64,000 bases of DNA, from assembly GCA_020073705.1 (NCBI GenBank), contig JAIQES010000004.1, forward strand, positions 1 to 64,000, written 5' to 3'. Below are positions 46,675-56,270 of this stretch, in pieces. Below the pieces are notes generated by a model. It had not been told where the DNA came from and ran no database searches. It was given only the letters and a program-made list of their open reading frames with translations. A program made the position numbers and the translations under genes. Origin of the DNA: Terriglobia bacterium (GTDB lineage Bacteria; Acidobacteriota; Terriglobia; Acidiferrales; UBA7541). Within the stretch, counting starts at the first letter, position 1, and every line of letters starts with the position of its first letter.

Positions 46675-48798
46675 GTGAACGAAAAATCCGAGGGCCGCCT
46701 GACCCATTCCGCGAGTCCCTATCTGCGTTCCGCCGTGCACCAGCCGGTGGCTTGGTATGAATGGGGTGCGGAAGCCTTCGCCCGCGCCTGCGCCGAAGAC
46801 AAGCCGATCCTTCTCGACATCGGCGCTGTCTGGTGTCACTGGTGTCACGTGATCGATCGCGAGAGCTACGAGAATCCGCAGCTCGCCGCGGTCATCAATC
46901 AGCTTTTCATCCCGGTGAAAGTGGACCGCGACGAGCGCCCGGACGTGGATGCGCGGTATCAGGCTGCCATCAGCGCGATTTCAGGACAGGGCGGCTGGCC
47001 GCTCACTGGATTTCTTCTCCCGGACGGACGGCCATTTTTCGGCGGGACGTATTTCCCGCCCGAGGACGCCATGGGGCGGCCAGGTTTCCGCCGCATTCTT
47101 GAAGCGGTCGCTGCTGGTTACCGCAACCGGCGCGCCGAGGTTGAGGAGGCCGCATCCCACCTGGCCGAAGCCGTGGCGAAAGCGGAGACGTTCGCGGGCG
47201 CTCGCGGACAGCTCGATGCGCGCGTAGTGGATGATCAGGTCGAGTCCATCGTGAATTTGTTTGACGCGCGCAACGGAGGATTTGGCCGTTCGCCGAAATT
47301 CCCGCATCCCGCGGCAATCGATCTGCTGCTCGAACGGTATCAAGCCGGCGCCGCCCAGCGGTTGCTGGAAGTTGCCGCGACGACGCTCGAGAAAATGGGT
47401 TCCGGCGGGGTGTACGACCAGATTGCCGGCGGGTTCCATCGCTACTCGGTGGACGAGCGGTGGTGCGTGCCGCATTTCGAGAAGATGTCGTATGACAATT
47501 CGGAGCTGTTGAGCAATTTTGTCCACGGCTATCAGGTCACCCGCAATCCATTCTTGCGTGAAGTCGCCGAGGGCATCATCGAGTGGACCAACACCGTGCT
47601 CTCGGATCAGGTACGCGGCGGCTTCTACGCGAGCCAGGACGCCGATCAGTCGCTTGAGGATGACGGCGATTACTTCACATGGACCCTCGAGGAAGTCCGC
47701 GCCGTGCTCGCGCCCGAGCAAGCGCGAGTCATCGAACTTACCTACGACGTCGAAGCGCACGGCGAGATGCATCACAATCCCGCAAAAAACGTGCTTTGGA
47801 TTGCGCGGCAGCCCGGGGAGGTGGCAGCGACCCTCGGCATGGATGAGGCCAGCGTCCGCCTGACGCTGGCGCGAGCAAAAGGCAAGCTCCTAGCCGCGCG
47901 CCTGACGCGCGCCACGCCTTTCGTGGATACAACGTTCTATGTTTCCTGGAACGCCATGTTTGCGTCGGCCTATCTCGGTGCGTCGGCGGTTCTGGGGGGA
48001 GCGCAGGGCGCGGGTTGCCGGGGTTTCGCGCTCAAGACGCTCGACCGGATTCTTGCAGAGGCGTGGAGCGACGCGCGGGGATTTGCACATCGCATCGGGG
48101 GCGAGCGCCTTGACGGATCGCTCGACGATCAGATCTTCGCCGCCACTGCGCTGCTCGATGCCTACGAAGCGACGCTCGACCGGCGGTACTTCGATGCTGC
48201 CCGGCGCGCGGCCGATTTCGCCATCGCTGAGTATTTTGACGCCGAAGGCGGGGGATTCTTCGATCGCGCCTCAGGCGCGGCGCCCTTGGGAGGGCTCGAA
48301 GTGCGCCGCAAGCCGCTGCAGGATTCGCCCACGCCCGGCGCGAATTCGTCCGCGGCGATCGTGCTCGATCGCCTGTTCTGCTATACCGGAGAGGCACGCT
48401 ACCGCGAGCATGCCGAAGCAACACTCGCAGCGTTCGCGGGCATCGCGCCCCAGTTCGGAATTCACGCTGCGAGTTACGGCCTTGCCGCGCTGCTGCACGC
48501 CCGCCAGCCGTTCGAAGTTGTCATTACCGGAAACAGCGGCGATCCGCAGGCTGAGGCGCTCGAGCAGGCCGCGAATTCCGTCTATCGATTCGGCAAGGCT
48601 GTGCTGCGACTCACCCCGGAAAATCTGGTTGCGGGCAACGCGCTCGCGCCTGCGCTTGACCAAACACTCCCGCACCTTCGCGCCGATGTCGCGCAGGCAC
48701 TGGTCTGCGCGGGCATGACGTGCCGCCCGCCGGTCAGCGATCCTACCGCGCTCATAGCATTGCTGAAGGAAGTCCCCGCCAGCGCCTCCGCGGATTAG
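46675..48798 (+). CDS. YyaL-type thioredoxin-domain protein (DUF255)
   Basis: The product is 707 aa from GTG 46675 with AAGGAA upstream. The N-terminal thioredoxin-like domain has NEKSEGRLTHSASPYLRSAV, DIGAVWCHWCHVIDRESY (a CxxC site) and GQGGWPLTGFLLPDGRPFFG. An (alpha/alpha)6-barrel resembling glycoside hydrolase folds follows (HRYSVDERWCVPHFEKMSYD, GGFYASQDADQSLEDDGDYF). It is the bacterial relative of human SPATA20. The cellular role is unknown, although a thiol-linked activity is likely. It is co-directional with DUF2203. Confidence 0.93.
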   Translation: MNEKSEGRLTHSASPYLRSAVHQPVAWYEWGAEAFARACAEDKPILLDIGAVWCHWCHVIDRESYENPQLAAVINQLFIPVKVDRDERPDVDARYQAAISAISGQGGWPLTGFLLPDGRPFFGGTYFPPEDAMGRPGFRRILEAVAAGYRNRRAEVEEAASHLAEAVAKAETFAGARGQLDARVVDDQVESIVNLFDARNGGFGRSPKFPHPAAIDLLLERYQAGAAQRLLEVAATTLEKMGSGGVYDQIAGGFHRYSVDERWCVPHFEKMSYDNSELLSNFVHGYQVTRNPFLREVAEGIIEWTNTVLSDQVRGGFYASQDADQSLEDDGDYFTWTLEEVRAVLAPEQARVIELTYDVEAHGEMHHNPAKNVLWIARQPGEVAATLGMDEASVRLTLARAKGKLLAARLTRATPFVDTTFYVSWNAMFASAYLGASAVLGGAQGAGCRGFALKTLDRILAEAWSDARGFAHRIGGERLDGSLDDQIFAATALLDAYEATLDRRYFDAARRAADFAIAEYFDAEGGGFFDRASGAAPLGGLEVRRKPLQDSPTPGANSSAAIVLDRLFCYTGEARYREHAEATLAAFAGIAPQFGIHAASYGLAALLHARQPFEVVITGNSGDPQAEALEQAANSVYRFGKAVLRLTPENLVAGNALAPALDQTLPHLRADVAQALVCAGMTCRPPVSDPTALIALLKEVPASASAD

Positions 48799-48887
48799 GA
48801 GCCGTCCAATGAGTCGAAGGCAGCCGCGGATTTTGAGCTATGATGAGCAAGCTGCGCTTTGTGATTCACAAATAAGAAGAGGTCCTC

Positions 48888-49793
48888 ATGATGGAAATCA
48901 AGAAAGTCGGTGTGCTGGGCTGTGGCTTGATGGGCTCCGGTATCGCCCAGGTTTGCGCCATGGCCGGATTCGACGTTACCGCTCTGGAAATCGAGCAGAA
49001 ATTCATTGATAAAGGTTTCGCCGGGATCCGGAAGTCCTTGGGCAGATTCGCGGAAAAGGGCGCGCTGAAAGAGCCCGCGGATAATATCTTCGCGCGGCTG
49101 AAGGGCACGACGAGGAAGGAAGACCTCGCAGACTGCGATATCGTCATCGAAGCCATCATTGAGAACCTGGATGAGAAGCGCAAGATGTACGCGTCGCTCG
49201 ACCCCATCGTAAAGCCCGCCGCTATTTTTGCGAGCAATACTTCGTCGATATCCATCACGGAAACGATGACCGCGACGAAACGTCCGGACCGCTTTGTGGG
49301 CCTGCACTTTTTCAATCCGGTGCCGCTGATGAAATTGGTTGAGGTCGTGCGCACGATTGTCACGGCCGATGACGTATATGAAACTGTGTATGAATTCGGC
49401 AAGAAGCTCGGAAAGGTGCCGGTGCGCACCAGCGATAAGACCGGCTTCGTCGTGAACCGTTTGCTGGTACCGTACTTGCTGGACGCGGTCCGCGCGTACG
49501 AAGAGGGCGTGGGGTCCATCGGCGACATCGATGTGGCGATGAAACTGGGATGCGGTTATCCCATGGGGCCGTTTACACTGCTGGATTTCGTCGGACTGGA
49601 TACGACGTACTACATCACGAACGTGATGTTCGACGAGTTCAAGGAGAGGCGATTTGCGTCTCCACCGCTGCTGAAACGCATGGTGATGGCGGGCTGGTAT
49701 GGAAAAAAGAACGGCAAAGGTTTCTATGACTGGTCGAATCCGGAGCAACCCGTGCCGCAGGATGCCGCGCTGCGAGGGTTTGCGAAGGAATAG
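48888..49793 (+). CDS. 3-hydroxyacyl-CoA (3-hydroxybutyryl-CoA) dehydrogenase
   Basis: The product is 301 aa (ATG 48888 or 48891). The NAD-binding motif is VGVLGCGLMGSGIAQVCA, and the catalytic His lies in FVGLHFFNPVPLMKLVEVVR with its Glu partner. The C-terminal domain has SDKTGFVVNRLLVPYLLDAV and GCGYPMGPFTLLDFVGLDTT. It oxidises (S)-3-hydroxyacyl-CoA, preferring short chains by size, in fatty-acid or phenylacetate breakdown or butyrate-type synthesis. No thiolase or hydratase lies next to it. AGAAGAGG lies upstream of the start. It stands alone as one unit. Confidence 0.93.
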   Translation: MMEIKKVGVLGCGLMGSGIAQVCAMAGFDVTALEIEQKFIDKGFAGIRKSLGRFAEKGALKEPADNIFARLKGTTRKEDLADCDIVIEAIIENLDEKRKMYASLDPIVKPAAIFASNTSSISITETMTATKRPDRFVGLHFFNPVPLMKLVEVVRTIVTADDVYETVYEFGKKLGKVPVRTSDKTGFVVNRLLVPYLLDAVRAYEEGVGSIGDIDVAMKLGCGYPMGPFTLLDFVGLDTTYYITNVMFDEFKERRFASPPLLKRMVMAGWYGKKNGKGFYDWSNPEQPVPQDAALRGFAKE

Positions 49794-49956
49794 CCCATGG
49801 GGCGGCGCGCCTAAGTACGAAGGGAAGTAAACGGGCAGCCGCAAAACTTCCCCATGCATTATGCGAACCGTCAGGACTTGAAAGACAGCTACCTGTGAAG
49901 CGAGCCATTGGTCTCGCCGGTTCAGAGTTGGATGTGCCAGACGCGATTTAGTTTGC

Positions 49957-50634
49957 CTACTGGTTCGGCGGCGCTTGGCCCGATGTATTCGGCGGTGGCG
50001 CAGCTCCGCGCCCACCACGTCCTCCTCCTAGCGGGCCACGGGGAGCAACATTACCACCAGTCATGGGCATGGGTATGGGCCGGCGCCGCTGCCTCATCAT
50101 TTGCTGAAGTTTTTGACGCTGGGCTGGAGTGAGCACGTCCCGCATGGTCAGGCGGAAATCAATCGCGGATTTTTCCAATGCGAGCTGTGCGGCGCTGACT
50201 TCCTGCAGCTTGCTGTTGATCGCAGAGCGGTCTGGCTTGTCGGCAGAGAGAAGGTCATTCAAATCCATCCGTTTGATTTCAAGATCGGCCCTGTTGCGGA
50301 TCTCTGTCTTCCGGAAGTCTGATTCCTGCTGCCTGATTTTCGCCGCTTGGTCGGCAGTGATGCCGAGCTGCTGACGGACGTTGGGATCATTCAAAAGCCG
50401 CCCGAGCCCGAATTCCCGCGGTCCCATACCCCGACCGCGCATACCCATCCGGCCCCCTCGGCCCTGGGGCCCGTCAGTTTGCATTTGCCACATCATCTGA
50501 CCGTGTGGTCCCATGTCACCGGGCCCCTGCGGTGGGACCGGAGGCGGACCCTGCTGGGGTGTACGTGCGAAGCCCGGGATGCCAATGATTGCCATCGCTA
50601 GGGCGGCGACGGCTGTTCTTGAGAAAATGTGCAT
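49957..50634 (-). CDS. Periplasmic Spy/CpxP-like protein
   Basis: The product is 225 aa from ATG 50634, with CAGGAG 7 nt upstream; the frame extends 13 codons further without a site. A signal peptide (FSRTAVAALAMAIIGIPGFA) is followed by a Gly/Pro/Met/Arg-rich stretch. The helical LTxxQ-type domain comes next (LNDPNVRQQLGITADQAAKI, VLTPAQRQKLQQMMRQRRRP). A Gly/Pro-rich tail ends the protein. Spy and CpxP relatives are periplasmic chaperones or metal-stress sensors. The disordered flanks are longer than usual. It is convergent with the dehydrogenase gene. Confidence 0.78.
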   Translation of the reverse strand: MHIFSRTAVAALAMAIIGIPGFARTPQQGPPPVPPQGPGDMGPHGQMMWQMQTDGPQGRGGRMGMRGRGMGPREFGLGRLLNDPNVRQQLGITADQAAKIRQQESDFRKTEIRNRADLEIKRMDLNDLLSADKPDRSAINSKLQEVSAAQLALEKSAIDFRLTMRDVLTPAQRQKLQQMMRQRRRPIPMPMTGGNVAPRGPLGGGRGGRGAAPPPNTSGQAPPNQ

Positions 50635-50862
50635 AATGTGTCTCCTGTATGGTGCGGACCATAATCGGCCCACTTAGACTTCCGCCTAGCCACTGGAAAA
50701 GTTCCAACTCTTTAGCCAAGATTCCCGTTTTGCCTTCCAAGGCAGATGGCATTATACATGGACTTGCTTTCGCGCTTCTGCGCAGCCGAGGAACGCCCGA
50801 AGGTTCGTAAGGATAATTTAAATTAAGAATCCGGGGTAAATCGTATGGGGGCGCGGTCCTGC

Positions 50863-53133
50863 TTAATGCAGCAGGCCATAGACGTCGAGTTCCGTCTGTG
50901 TTCCGACATACACTTTGCTGTTAGCTTCGGTGGGCACCGTGAACTTCACGGCAAGACCGGCAGAATCACGGGTCGGCATCATTGCGCTGTTGTAGAGTTC
51001 GTTCGAAAGATTCGTTGCATCAAAAGCCCTGATAATAGCGGGAGTGTAGGGGGTAACCTGCGCTCCGCTTGTGTCGATCAGCCAAACGATGGCGTTATTC
51101 GCGCCATTCGAGGAAACGACGGGTGTAGCGCCCTGCAAGCCCAATGTTTCAGGCGACTGCGAGGAGGGCGTTGACTGGAGGACTCCCCCGGTCATGGGAA
51201 ACGCTTTCAGCTTGCCGCTTCCCGCAGCGATATAGATGGCGTTGTTCCAATACACTGGCGTGCTGAGAATCGGACCGTCACCCACGGGTACTTTCTGAAC
51301 AGGCCGCGGCGGAATGTCCGGGCAGATCCCGCCGTCGTATCCGCCGAGGGCCTCCCGGTCGACGAGATACATGGAGCCGTTCATGGCGGCGCCGAGGAGC
51401 AGATTTGGGTACGATGGAGGGCCGATCCCATCCGGTAGCAGGAGCGGAGCGCTCGAGCCGAGATACTGGTCTGCGCTGGCGAGCGCCGCCTGATCGCAAG
51501 GCGTGAAATAGTCCGTCACAGCCAGACCACTTGTCGAACTGAGCCGCAGGAAGCTGTCCCCGTAATCTGATCCTCCTCGGTTCGCATCGAATGTCCCGTT
51601 TCCAGTAATCACAAAAGCATTGTGATTCGAATCCGCCGAAGGGCCGCCCCCGCTTTGCCAAATGCCACCCCCTTGCCCCCCTGGTGTGTCATCAAAGGCA
51701 GAGGTCTGCTGCATCGTCGCGGCATCGTAACCCAGCAACCAGCCATGATAATCGCCCAGATCGTGGTGCGATGCGAAGGCGATGTAAACCGTGCCGTTTT
51801 CGAGGAGCAAAGCAGCTCGCTGATTTCCCCACAGCGGACTGAAAGCGGGGGTAACCGAAGCAGCGGTCGAGATTACAACTCCGCTGGGCTGGATCTTCCG
51901 TTGTCCCGTCGCCAGATCGAGAGCATAAAGCCGCTGGTCATAGACCGGATTCAGTCCAGGGGTCCATGTTTCGGCAACGACATAGAGAGTGGAGGAACTC
52001 GAGTCAATCACAGGGGTGCCCGTGATCCCAATGAACGGGGCGATGTCGGCGCTGGTGATCTCAGAGTTGGGAGTCTGCACGGGTTCTTCTCCCGCAGGAA
52101 TGAGACCTGTGTGCCAAAGCTGCAGGCAGGGGTTGGCGTCGGCGTCAAAGGCAAAGACGGTGTCCTTTTCGGTCGCCACGAAGATGACGTTGTGTCTTTC
52201 CTTGCCCGGGATGGCAAGGTTGGCAACGTAAAGCGGTTGGGCGTAGGCATAGCCGTCCAGCGGGCACGAGAAAAGTTTGCCGAATTTCGACGAACTCACG
52301 GCCGCAGGAGCAAGAGCCAGTTCCTTCGGGTTCTGTCCCGATCGCGAATTGTCGTTGCGCCAGGTGAATGTGCCCGCAAAGTCGGTGACCTTGACCTGTG
52401 CTGAACCGGTGACGCTCGGATTCGCCTTCAACGTAACGATAACGTTGAAGGACCCTGCCGAGCTTGGGGGAGTGTAAAAACCGTCCGTGGTGATTATCCC
52501 GCCGTTGACTGCCCAGTTCACCTGGCTGTTGCTAACCCCGGCGGTTGTAACTTGTAGTTGCAGGGTCTGCGATGTCGTGAGACTTGACAAAGCCGGCGAG
52601 AGCGACAGTGGCCCTTGGATTGGACTTGGTGTTTGGATCGTGACATTGGCATAACCAGATTTGGTTGAATCGGATTGCAAGACGGCGGTTACCATCACCG
52701 TCGGCGGATTGGGAACCGCATTGGGCGCTGTAAATAAACCGGAGGCATTGATGGTGCCCACCGTAGTATCCCCGCCAGGGATTGAGTTCACCTGCCAGGT
52801 GATGGCGGAACTCCCGGCATTTTGCACCGTGGCGGTGAACGGTACGGTAGAGCCGGTGAAGGGCTGCGCCGAGGTTGGCAACACCGTGACGGTCACCGGC
52901 GCGGAGGAAGCAACGCCGCCACATGAAATCAGGAATATATTCAGCAGGAGGAGGACGAGGAAAAGAAATGAGAGGCCGGGGCATAACGGAGACAACGACA
53001 GAACATATCGTGGTCGATGGATAGCCCCGGTGTTGCCACGCGAGGACTGGTTTCGCGGATGCAAATCCAACAGGCTGGGCATAGGTTCTGCGGAAACGCG
53101 CGAAGTTCCGGGGAACAGTGCGGAAGCTACCAC
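50863..53133 (-). CDS. Beta-propeller lipoprotein with Ig-like repeats
   Basis: The product is up to 756 aa. A hydrophobic stretch ends in the lipobox LISC-GG (C71 from GTG 53133, or C54 from ATG 53082), so the protein is lipid-anchored. Two bacterial Ig-like modules of about 90 aa follow (VTVTVLPTSAQPFTGSTVPF, then LSLSPALSSLTTSQTLQLQV). The remaining 480 aa are blades of a PQQ-dehydrogenase-like propeller (VIFVATEKDTVFAFDADANP, GTPVIDSSSSTLYVVAETWT, YDQRLYALDLATGQ). No PQQ-binding set is certain. Such proteins are common cell-surface structural or binding proteins in acidobacteria. It lies 43 nt after the FecR-like gene. Confidence 0.75.
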   Translation of the reverse strand: MVASALFPGTSRVSAEPMPSLLDLHPRNQSSRGNTGAIHRPRYVLSLSPLCPGLSFLFLVLLLLNIFLISCGGVASSAPVTVTVLPTSAQPFTGSTVPFTATVQNAGSSAITWQVNSIPGGDTTVGTINASGLFTAPNAVPNPPTVMVTAVLQSDSTKSGYANVTIQTPSPIQGPLSLSPALSSLTTSQTLQLQVTTAGVSNSQVNWAVNGGIITTDGFYTPPSSAGSFNVIVTLKANPSVTGSAQVKVTDFAGTFTWRNDNSRSGQNPKELALAPAAVSSSKFGKLFSCPLDGYAYAQPLYVANLAIPGKERHNVIFVATEKDTVFAFDADANPCLQLWHTGLIPAGEEPVQTPNSEITSADIAPFIGITGTPVIDSSSSTLYVVAETWTPGLNPVYDQRLYALDLATGQRKIQPSGVVISTAASVTPAFSPLWGNQRAALLLENGTVYIAFASHHDLGDYHGWLLGYDAATMQQTSAFDDTPGGQGGGIWQSGGGPSADSNHNAFVITGNGTFDANRGGSDYGDSFLRLSSTSGLAVTDYFTPCDQAALASADQYLGSSAPLLLPDGIGPPSYPNLLLGAAMNGSMYLVDREALGGYDGGICPDIPPRPVQKVPVGDGPILSTPVYWNNAIYIAAGSGKLKAFPMTGGVLQSTPSSQSPETLGLQGATPVVSSNGANNAIVWLIDTSGAQVTPYTPAIIRAFDATNLSNELYNSAMMPTRDSAGLAVKFTVPTEANSKVYVGTQTELDVYGLLH

Positions 53134-53176
53134 AACATAAAATATGCGTCAATGAAATCTGTCACGATCAGGGAGG

Positions 53177-54265
53177 TCAGTCGCCGCAGCCCGCGCCCGC
53201 GCATGGCCCTTGGCCAGTCAGTCTGCGGAAGAAATTCCCCAGCCGCGTCAGGATGCCCGGCTGCGTCTGGGCCGGACGGTCATCCGCTGCGGCGCTCGGC
53301 GCTGCCGGAGTAGGAGGGGCAGCGGGCGTGGCCTGCACAGGCGCGGGATTCACGTGGCCGTGATATACAATCGAGGGGCTGACGCGAACCTCGCGCACCA
53401 GGAGGATCGTTTCCGGGCTGGGGTCCGGCAGGGGCGTCGGCGAACTCGCGTCAAAACTGAGTGGCGGCATGAGGACGGTATACACGGGTTCTTGGACAGG
53501 GGCCGCCGGAGTGCCGGCATCGGTTTTCTTGTGTTCGGGTTGCAGCGGGTGGCTGAGAGCACTGATCTCTTGAGAAGACGAAGGACGAGGGTGTTCGACA
53601 CTAGCTCGCGGAAAATCGCAGGAGCAGGATGAGGCATCACTCCGGGACGATTCGATCTGTCCGCCAACCAGACTCGCCACGCCGCCCTGAGGCACGATCA
53701 GACCCGGCCCGGAAAACTGGGGTTCGACGCGCATCGCACCGTGCGCCGCGAGAATGCACATTTCGCCGTTCTGGCCGAGGCCGAGTGTCGTGTCCCGGCG
53801 CGCGCCCGAAATTGCAATCGGTGTAGCGACGACCATCGGCGTGTAGATCGTAAGTGTTTCCGGCGAATCGAGAGAAGGATGGACGCGACCGTAATCTAAA
53901 GCGAGGGTTACAGCCCCCGCGGACTTGAGCAGCGTGAAATGAGCGGGGCCGCAAATGCTGATCTCGCCGCCGGCGTCGAACAGCAGAAGCGCGTGGCCTG
54001 AACGCAGCGTGACGTCGCTTCCGCTGGCCACGACCGTCGGCCCCGCGTCAACTTCCACTCCTCCGTGGGTCGTAGTCTTTACGACAAGGTCGTCGCCTTC
54101 GATCCGGCCGATAATGACAGGCAGATCCTGGGCGGAGAGACGAGAAGGAGCGAGGGAAAGCATTGCCAAAACTGCCAGCAATGCGAATGCGGACGTCTTG
54201 AGCCAGGTTTCGAACCAGTTTCGTGGGATGACCGGCGAAAGCACGTTTATCCGCAATGTCTGCAA
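53177..54265 (-). CDS. Secreted FecR-like protein
   Basis: The product is 362 aa, apparently from TTG 54265 with GAGGACC upstream. A signal or anchor helix (LKTSAFALLAVLAMLSLAP) is followed by an all-beta FecR-type domain (residues 50-200): VVASGSDVTLRSGHALLLFD, GGEISICGPAHFTLLKSAG, and GQNGEMCILAAHGAMRVEPQ. The C-terminal half is Pro/Ser/Ala-rich and disordered, ending in RLGNFFRRLTGQGPCAGAGC. It lacks the cytoplasmic domain of a sigma regulator, so it is probably a surface or periplasmic protein. It is co-directional with the propeller lipoprotein, and the two may form a surface unit. Confidence 0.65.
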   Translation of the reverse strand: MQTLRINVLSPVIPRNWFETWLKTSAFALLAVLAMLSLAPSRLSAQDLPVIIGRIEGDDLVVKTTTHGGVEVDAGPTVVASGSDVTLRSGHALLLFDAGGEISICGPAHFTLLKSAGAVTLALDYGRVHPSLDSPETLTIYTPMVVATPIAISGARRDTTLGLGQNGEMCILAAHGAMRVEPQFSGPGLIVPQGGVASLVGGQIESSRSDASSCSCDFPRASVEHPRPSSSQEISALSHPLQPEHKKTDAGTPAAPVQEPVYTVLMPPLSFDASSPTPLPDPSPETILLVREVRVSPSIVYHGHVNPAPVQATPAAPPTPAAPSAAADDRPAQTQPGILTRLGNFFRRLTGQGPCAGAGCGD

Positions 54266-54295
54266 GGTCCTCGCGAGACTACCATGTCTTCGATT

Positions 54296-54301
54296 TATAC
54301 T
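54296..54301 (+). promoter_or_regulatory. -10 element of the acyltransferase gene
   Basis: TATACT ends 8 nt before ATG 54310, so the leader should be about 2 nt. The nearly symmetric TATAGTATA on the other strand may serve the divergent FecR-like gene. Confidence 0.4.
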
Positions 54302-54309
54302 ATACCTAC

Positions 54310-55092
54310 ATGACGGAACAAACGAAAACGCCGGCCGAGCGAGAAGACCAGCACCCGCTGGTTCATTACGATATAAGATTGCCTAAACTCACACTCGGGC
54401 AACAGATTCAGATCCCGGTTATCGGCTGGATCGTCTGGGCCGTAATTCGCGTCCTGGGGCCAACGGTGCGATTCGAAGTTCTGGGCGGGCAACGGGCCGG
54501 GCGCGATTACCGCCCGGACCGGCCTCCTCACGTCTATGCCTTTTGGCACCGGTGCATTTTTACCGCAACGTGGTATTTCCGGAACCGCAACGCCGTGCTG
54601 ATGAACACGACAAATTTCGACGGGCAGTGGACGCGCCGCGTGATCGAGCGGCTGGGGTATCAAACGGCGCAGGGCAGCTCGACGCGAGGAGGATTGCGCG
54701 GACTCGCCGTCATGGCACAACGGCTTGAGGAGGGCGTCGATGCCGCTTTTACAATCGATGGCCCGCGCGGGCCGCGCTATGTCGCCAAACCCGGCCCGGT
54801 GATGCTGGCTCGCCGAAGCGGCCGGCCCATTATCTTGTTCCACGTGGGACTCGAACGTGCTTGGACGCTCGAGAAGACCTGGGATCTGTTCCAGATTCCG
54901 AAACCCTTCACTCGCGCCGTTGTTGTGATCGCGCCGCCAATCGAAGTGGCCGAAGACGCGAACCGTGAAACGGTGGAGCAAAAACATCAGGAAATGCAGA
55001 AAATGCTCGAGCGCTTGCGCGACGTGGCGGAATCCTGGTTCTCCCTCACTGACGCGGAGCGGGAGCGCGAACGCGGGCTCTGGAATGCCTGA
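54310..55092 (+). CDS. DUF374 lysophospholipid-acyltransferase-like protein
   Basis: The product is 260 aa from ATG 54310 (MTEQTKTPAERED). A membrane-associating segment (VIGWIVWAVIRVLGPTVRF) precedes the acyltransferase-like core. HVYAFWHRCIF holds the His of the first motif. VLMNTTNFDGQWTRRVIERL, SSTRGGLRGLAVMAQRLEEG and FTIDGPRGPRYVAKPGPVML are the DUF374 (LPLAT superfamily) signatures. Members are thought to acylate lipid A or phospholipid intermediates. The gene is convergent with htrA, 7 nt apart. No Shine-Dalgarno is seen, consistent with a nearly leaderless mRNA. Confidence 0.88.
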   Translation: MTEQTKTPAEREDQHPLVHYDIRLPKLTLGQQIQIPVIGWIVWAVIRVLGPTVRFEVLGGQRAGRDYRPDRPPHVYAFWHRCIFTATWYFRNRNAVLMNTTNFDGQWTRRVIERLGYQTAQGSSTRGGLRGLAVMAQRLEEGVDAAFTIDGPRGPRYVAKPGPVMLARRSGRPIILFHVGLERAWTLEKTWDLFQIPKPFTRAVVVIAPPIEVAEDANRETVEQKHQEMQKMLERLRDVAESWFSLTDAERERERGLWNA

Positions 55093-55099
55093 ATGACGT

Positions 55100-56251
55100 T
55101 CAGCGGCTAGCGTCGCTGAGCGTCACCTGCGCTTCCATTTTCTGTCCGCCGCGATAGTACTCGACTTTCACCGTGTCGCCGGGCCGTTTCCGGTTCAGGG
55201 CCAAATTCAAATCGAGCTGGCTTGTGATCGGCCGGCCATCAATACCGGTCACCACATCCCCGCCGAGCAGGACCCGCCGCATGCCGAGGATGGCCTCGCG
55301 ATTTCCGCCGCGCAGGCCCGCGCGCTCGGCTGGTCCGCCCGGTGTGACGCGCTCGATCAGCAAACCCTCTTTCACAGGCAGTTTCAGCGCCTCCGCCACA
55401 GGGGGAGAAATCACGCGAGCCTCGACCCCCATGGTAGCGCGCCGCACGCGGCCCTCACTGATCAGGTCCTGGGCGATGAGCCGCGCCGTACTGATCGGGA
55501 TGGCGAAGCCAATTCCGGCGGTCGTTCCGGAGGGCGTAAAGATGGCTGAGTTGATACCGATGACGTCGCCATGCGAGTTCAGCAGCGGGCCGCCCGAATT
55601 GCCCTGGTTAATCGCGGCATCGGTTTGAATCGCGCCGTCAATGACCGTGGTCTGGCTTGTTTGGACGGTTCGCCCGAGCGCGCTGACGACACCGGTCGTG
55701 AGCGTGCTTTGAAATCCAAAAGGATTCCCAATGGCGAGCACGCGCTGTCCGACCTGCAGGCTATCTGAATCGCCCATGGTGAGCGCCGGAAGTTTGCGTT
55801 CCTTGGGGTCGATCTTCACCAGCGCAACGTCGTTGCGCTCATCGGCGCCGATAAATTTGGCGTCGTAGTGAGAGCGGTCGCCCAGCGTGACGGAAATGGC
55901 TTGCGCACCCTGCACGACGTGGAAATTGGTCAGAATGTAGCCGCGGGGGTCAATCACGAAACCCGAACCGGCGCCTTCGACGGGAACCGGCTCCATGAAG
56001 ACATCGTACTCGAGTGTGCGCGTCACGATATTGGCCACGGCCGGTGCGGCTTGACTGTAGATCTTCACGTTGATCAATTCATCGCCCACCAGCTCAGATT
56101 TCTTCAAGTCGGGGAAAACGGCCGGCACTGCGTCAACATGTTCGGGCTGTCGCTGGCCCCATCGGCTTCCCGCCCAGTATGCTCCGAGCACCAGCACCAG
56201 GCCCATGGCCAGCAGGCGGACAATGCCGCCAGTGTCTCTCCCTTTGGTCAT
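55100..56251 (-). CDS. HtrA/DegP-type trypsin-like serine protease with PDZ domain
   Basis: The product is 383 aa. An N-terminal membrane anchor (VRLLAMGLVLVLGAYWAG) places the protease in the periplasm. The catalytic triad is H111 (ILTNFHVVQG), D141 (ERNDVALVKID) and S219 (AAINQGNSGGPLL). One PDZ domain follows (LLIERVTPGGPAERAGLRGG, GGDVVTGIDGRPITSQ). A single PDZ and an anchor suit the DegS/HhoB or Gram-positive HtrA type rather than DegP. It acts in envelope quality control or signalling. It is the last gene of folD-coaE-htrA, starting 19 nt after coaE. Confidence 0.93.
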   Translation of the reverse strand: MTKGRDTGGIVRLLAMGLVLVLGAYWAGSRWGQRQPEHVDAVPAVFPDLKKSELVGDELINVKIYSQAAPAVANIVTRTLEYDVFMEPVPVEGAGSGFVIDPRGYILTNFHVVQGAQAISVTLGDRSHYDAKFIGADERNDVALVKIDPKERKLPALTMGDSDSLQVGQRVLAIGNPFGFQSTLTTGVVSALGRTVQTSQTTVIDGAIQTDAAINQGNSGGPLLNSHGDVIGINSAIFTPSGTTAGIGFAIPISTARLIAQDLISEGRVRRATMGVEARVISPPVAEALKLPVKEGLLIERVTPGGPAERAGLRGGNREAILGMRRVLLGGDVVTGIDGRPITSQLDLNLALNRKRPGDTVKVEYYRGGQKMEAQVTLSDASR

Positions 56252-56270
56252 GTCGATTTCCCTCCGGCTC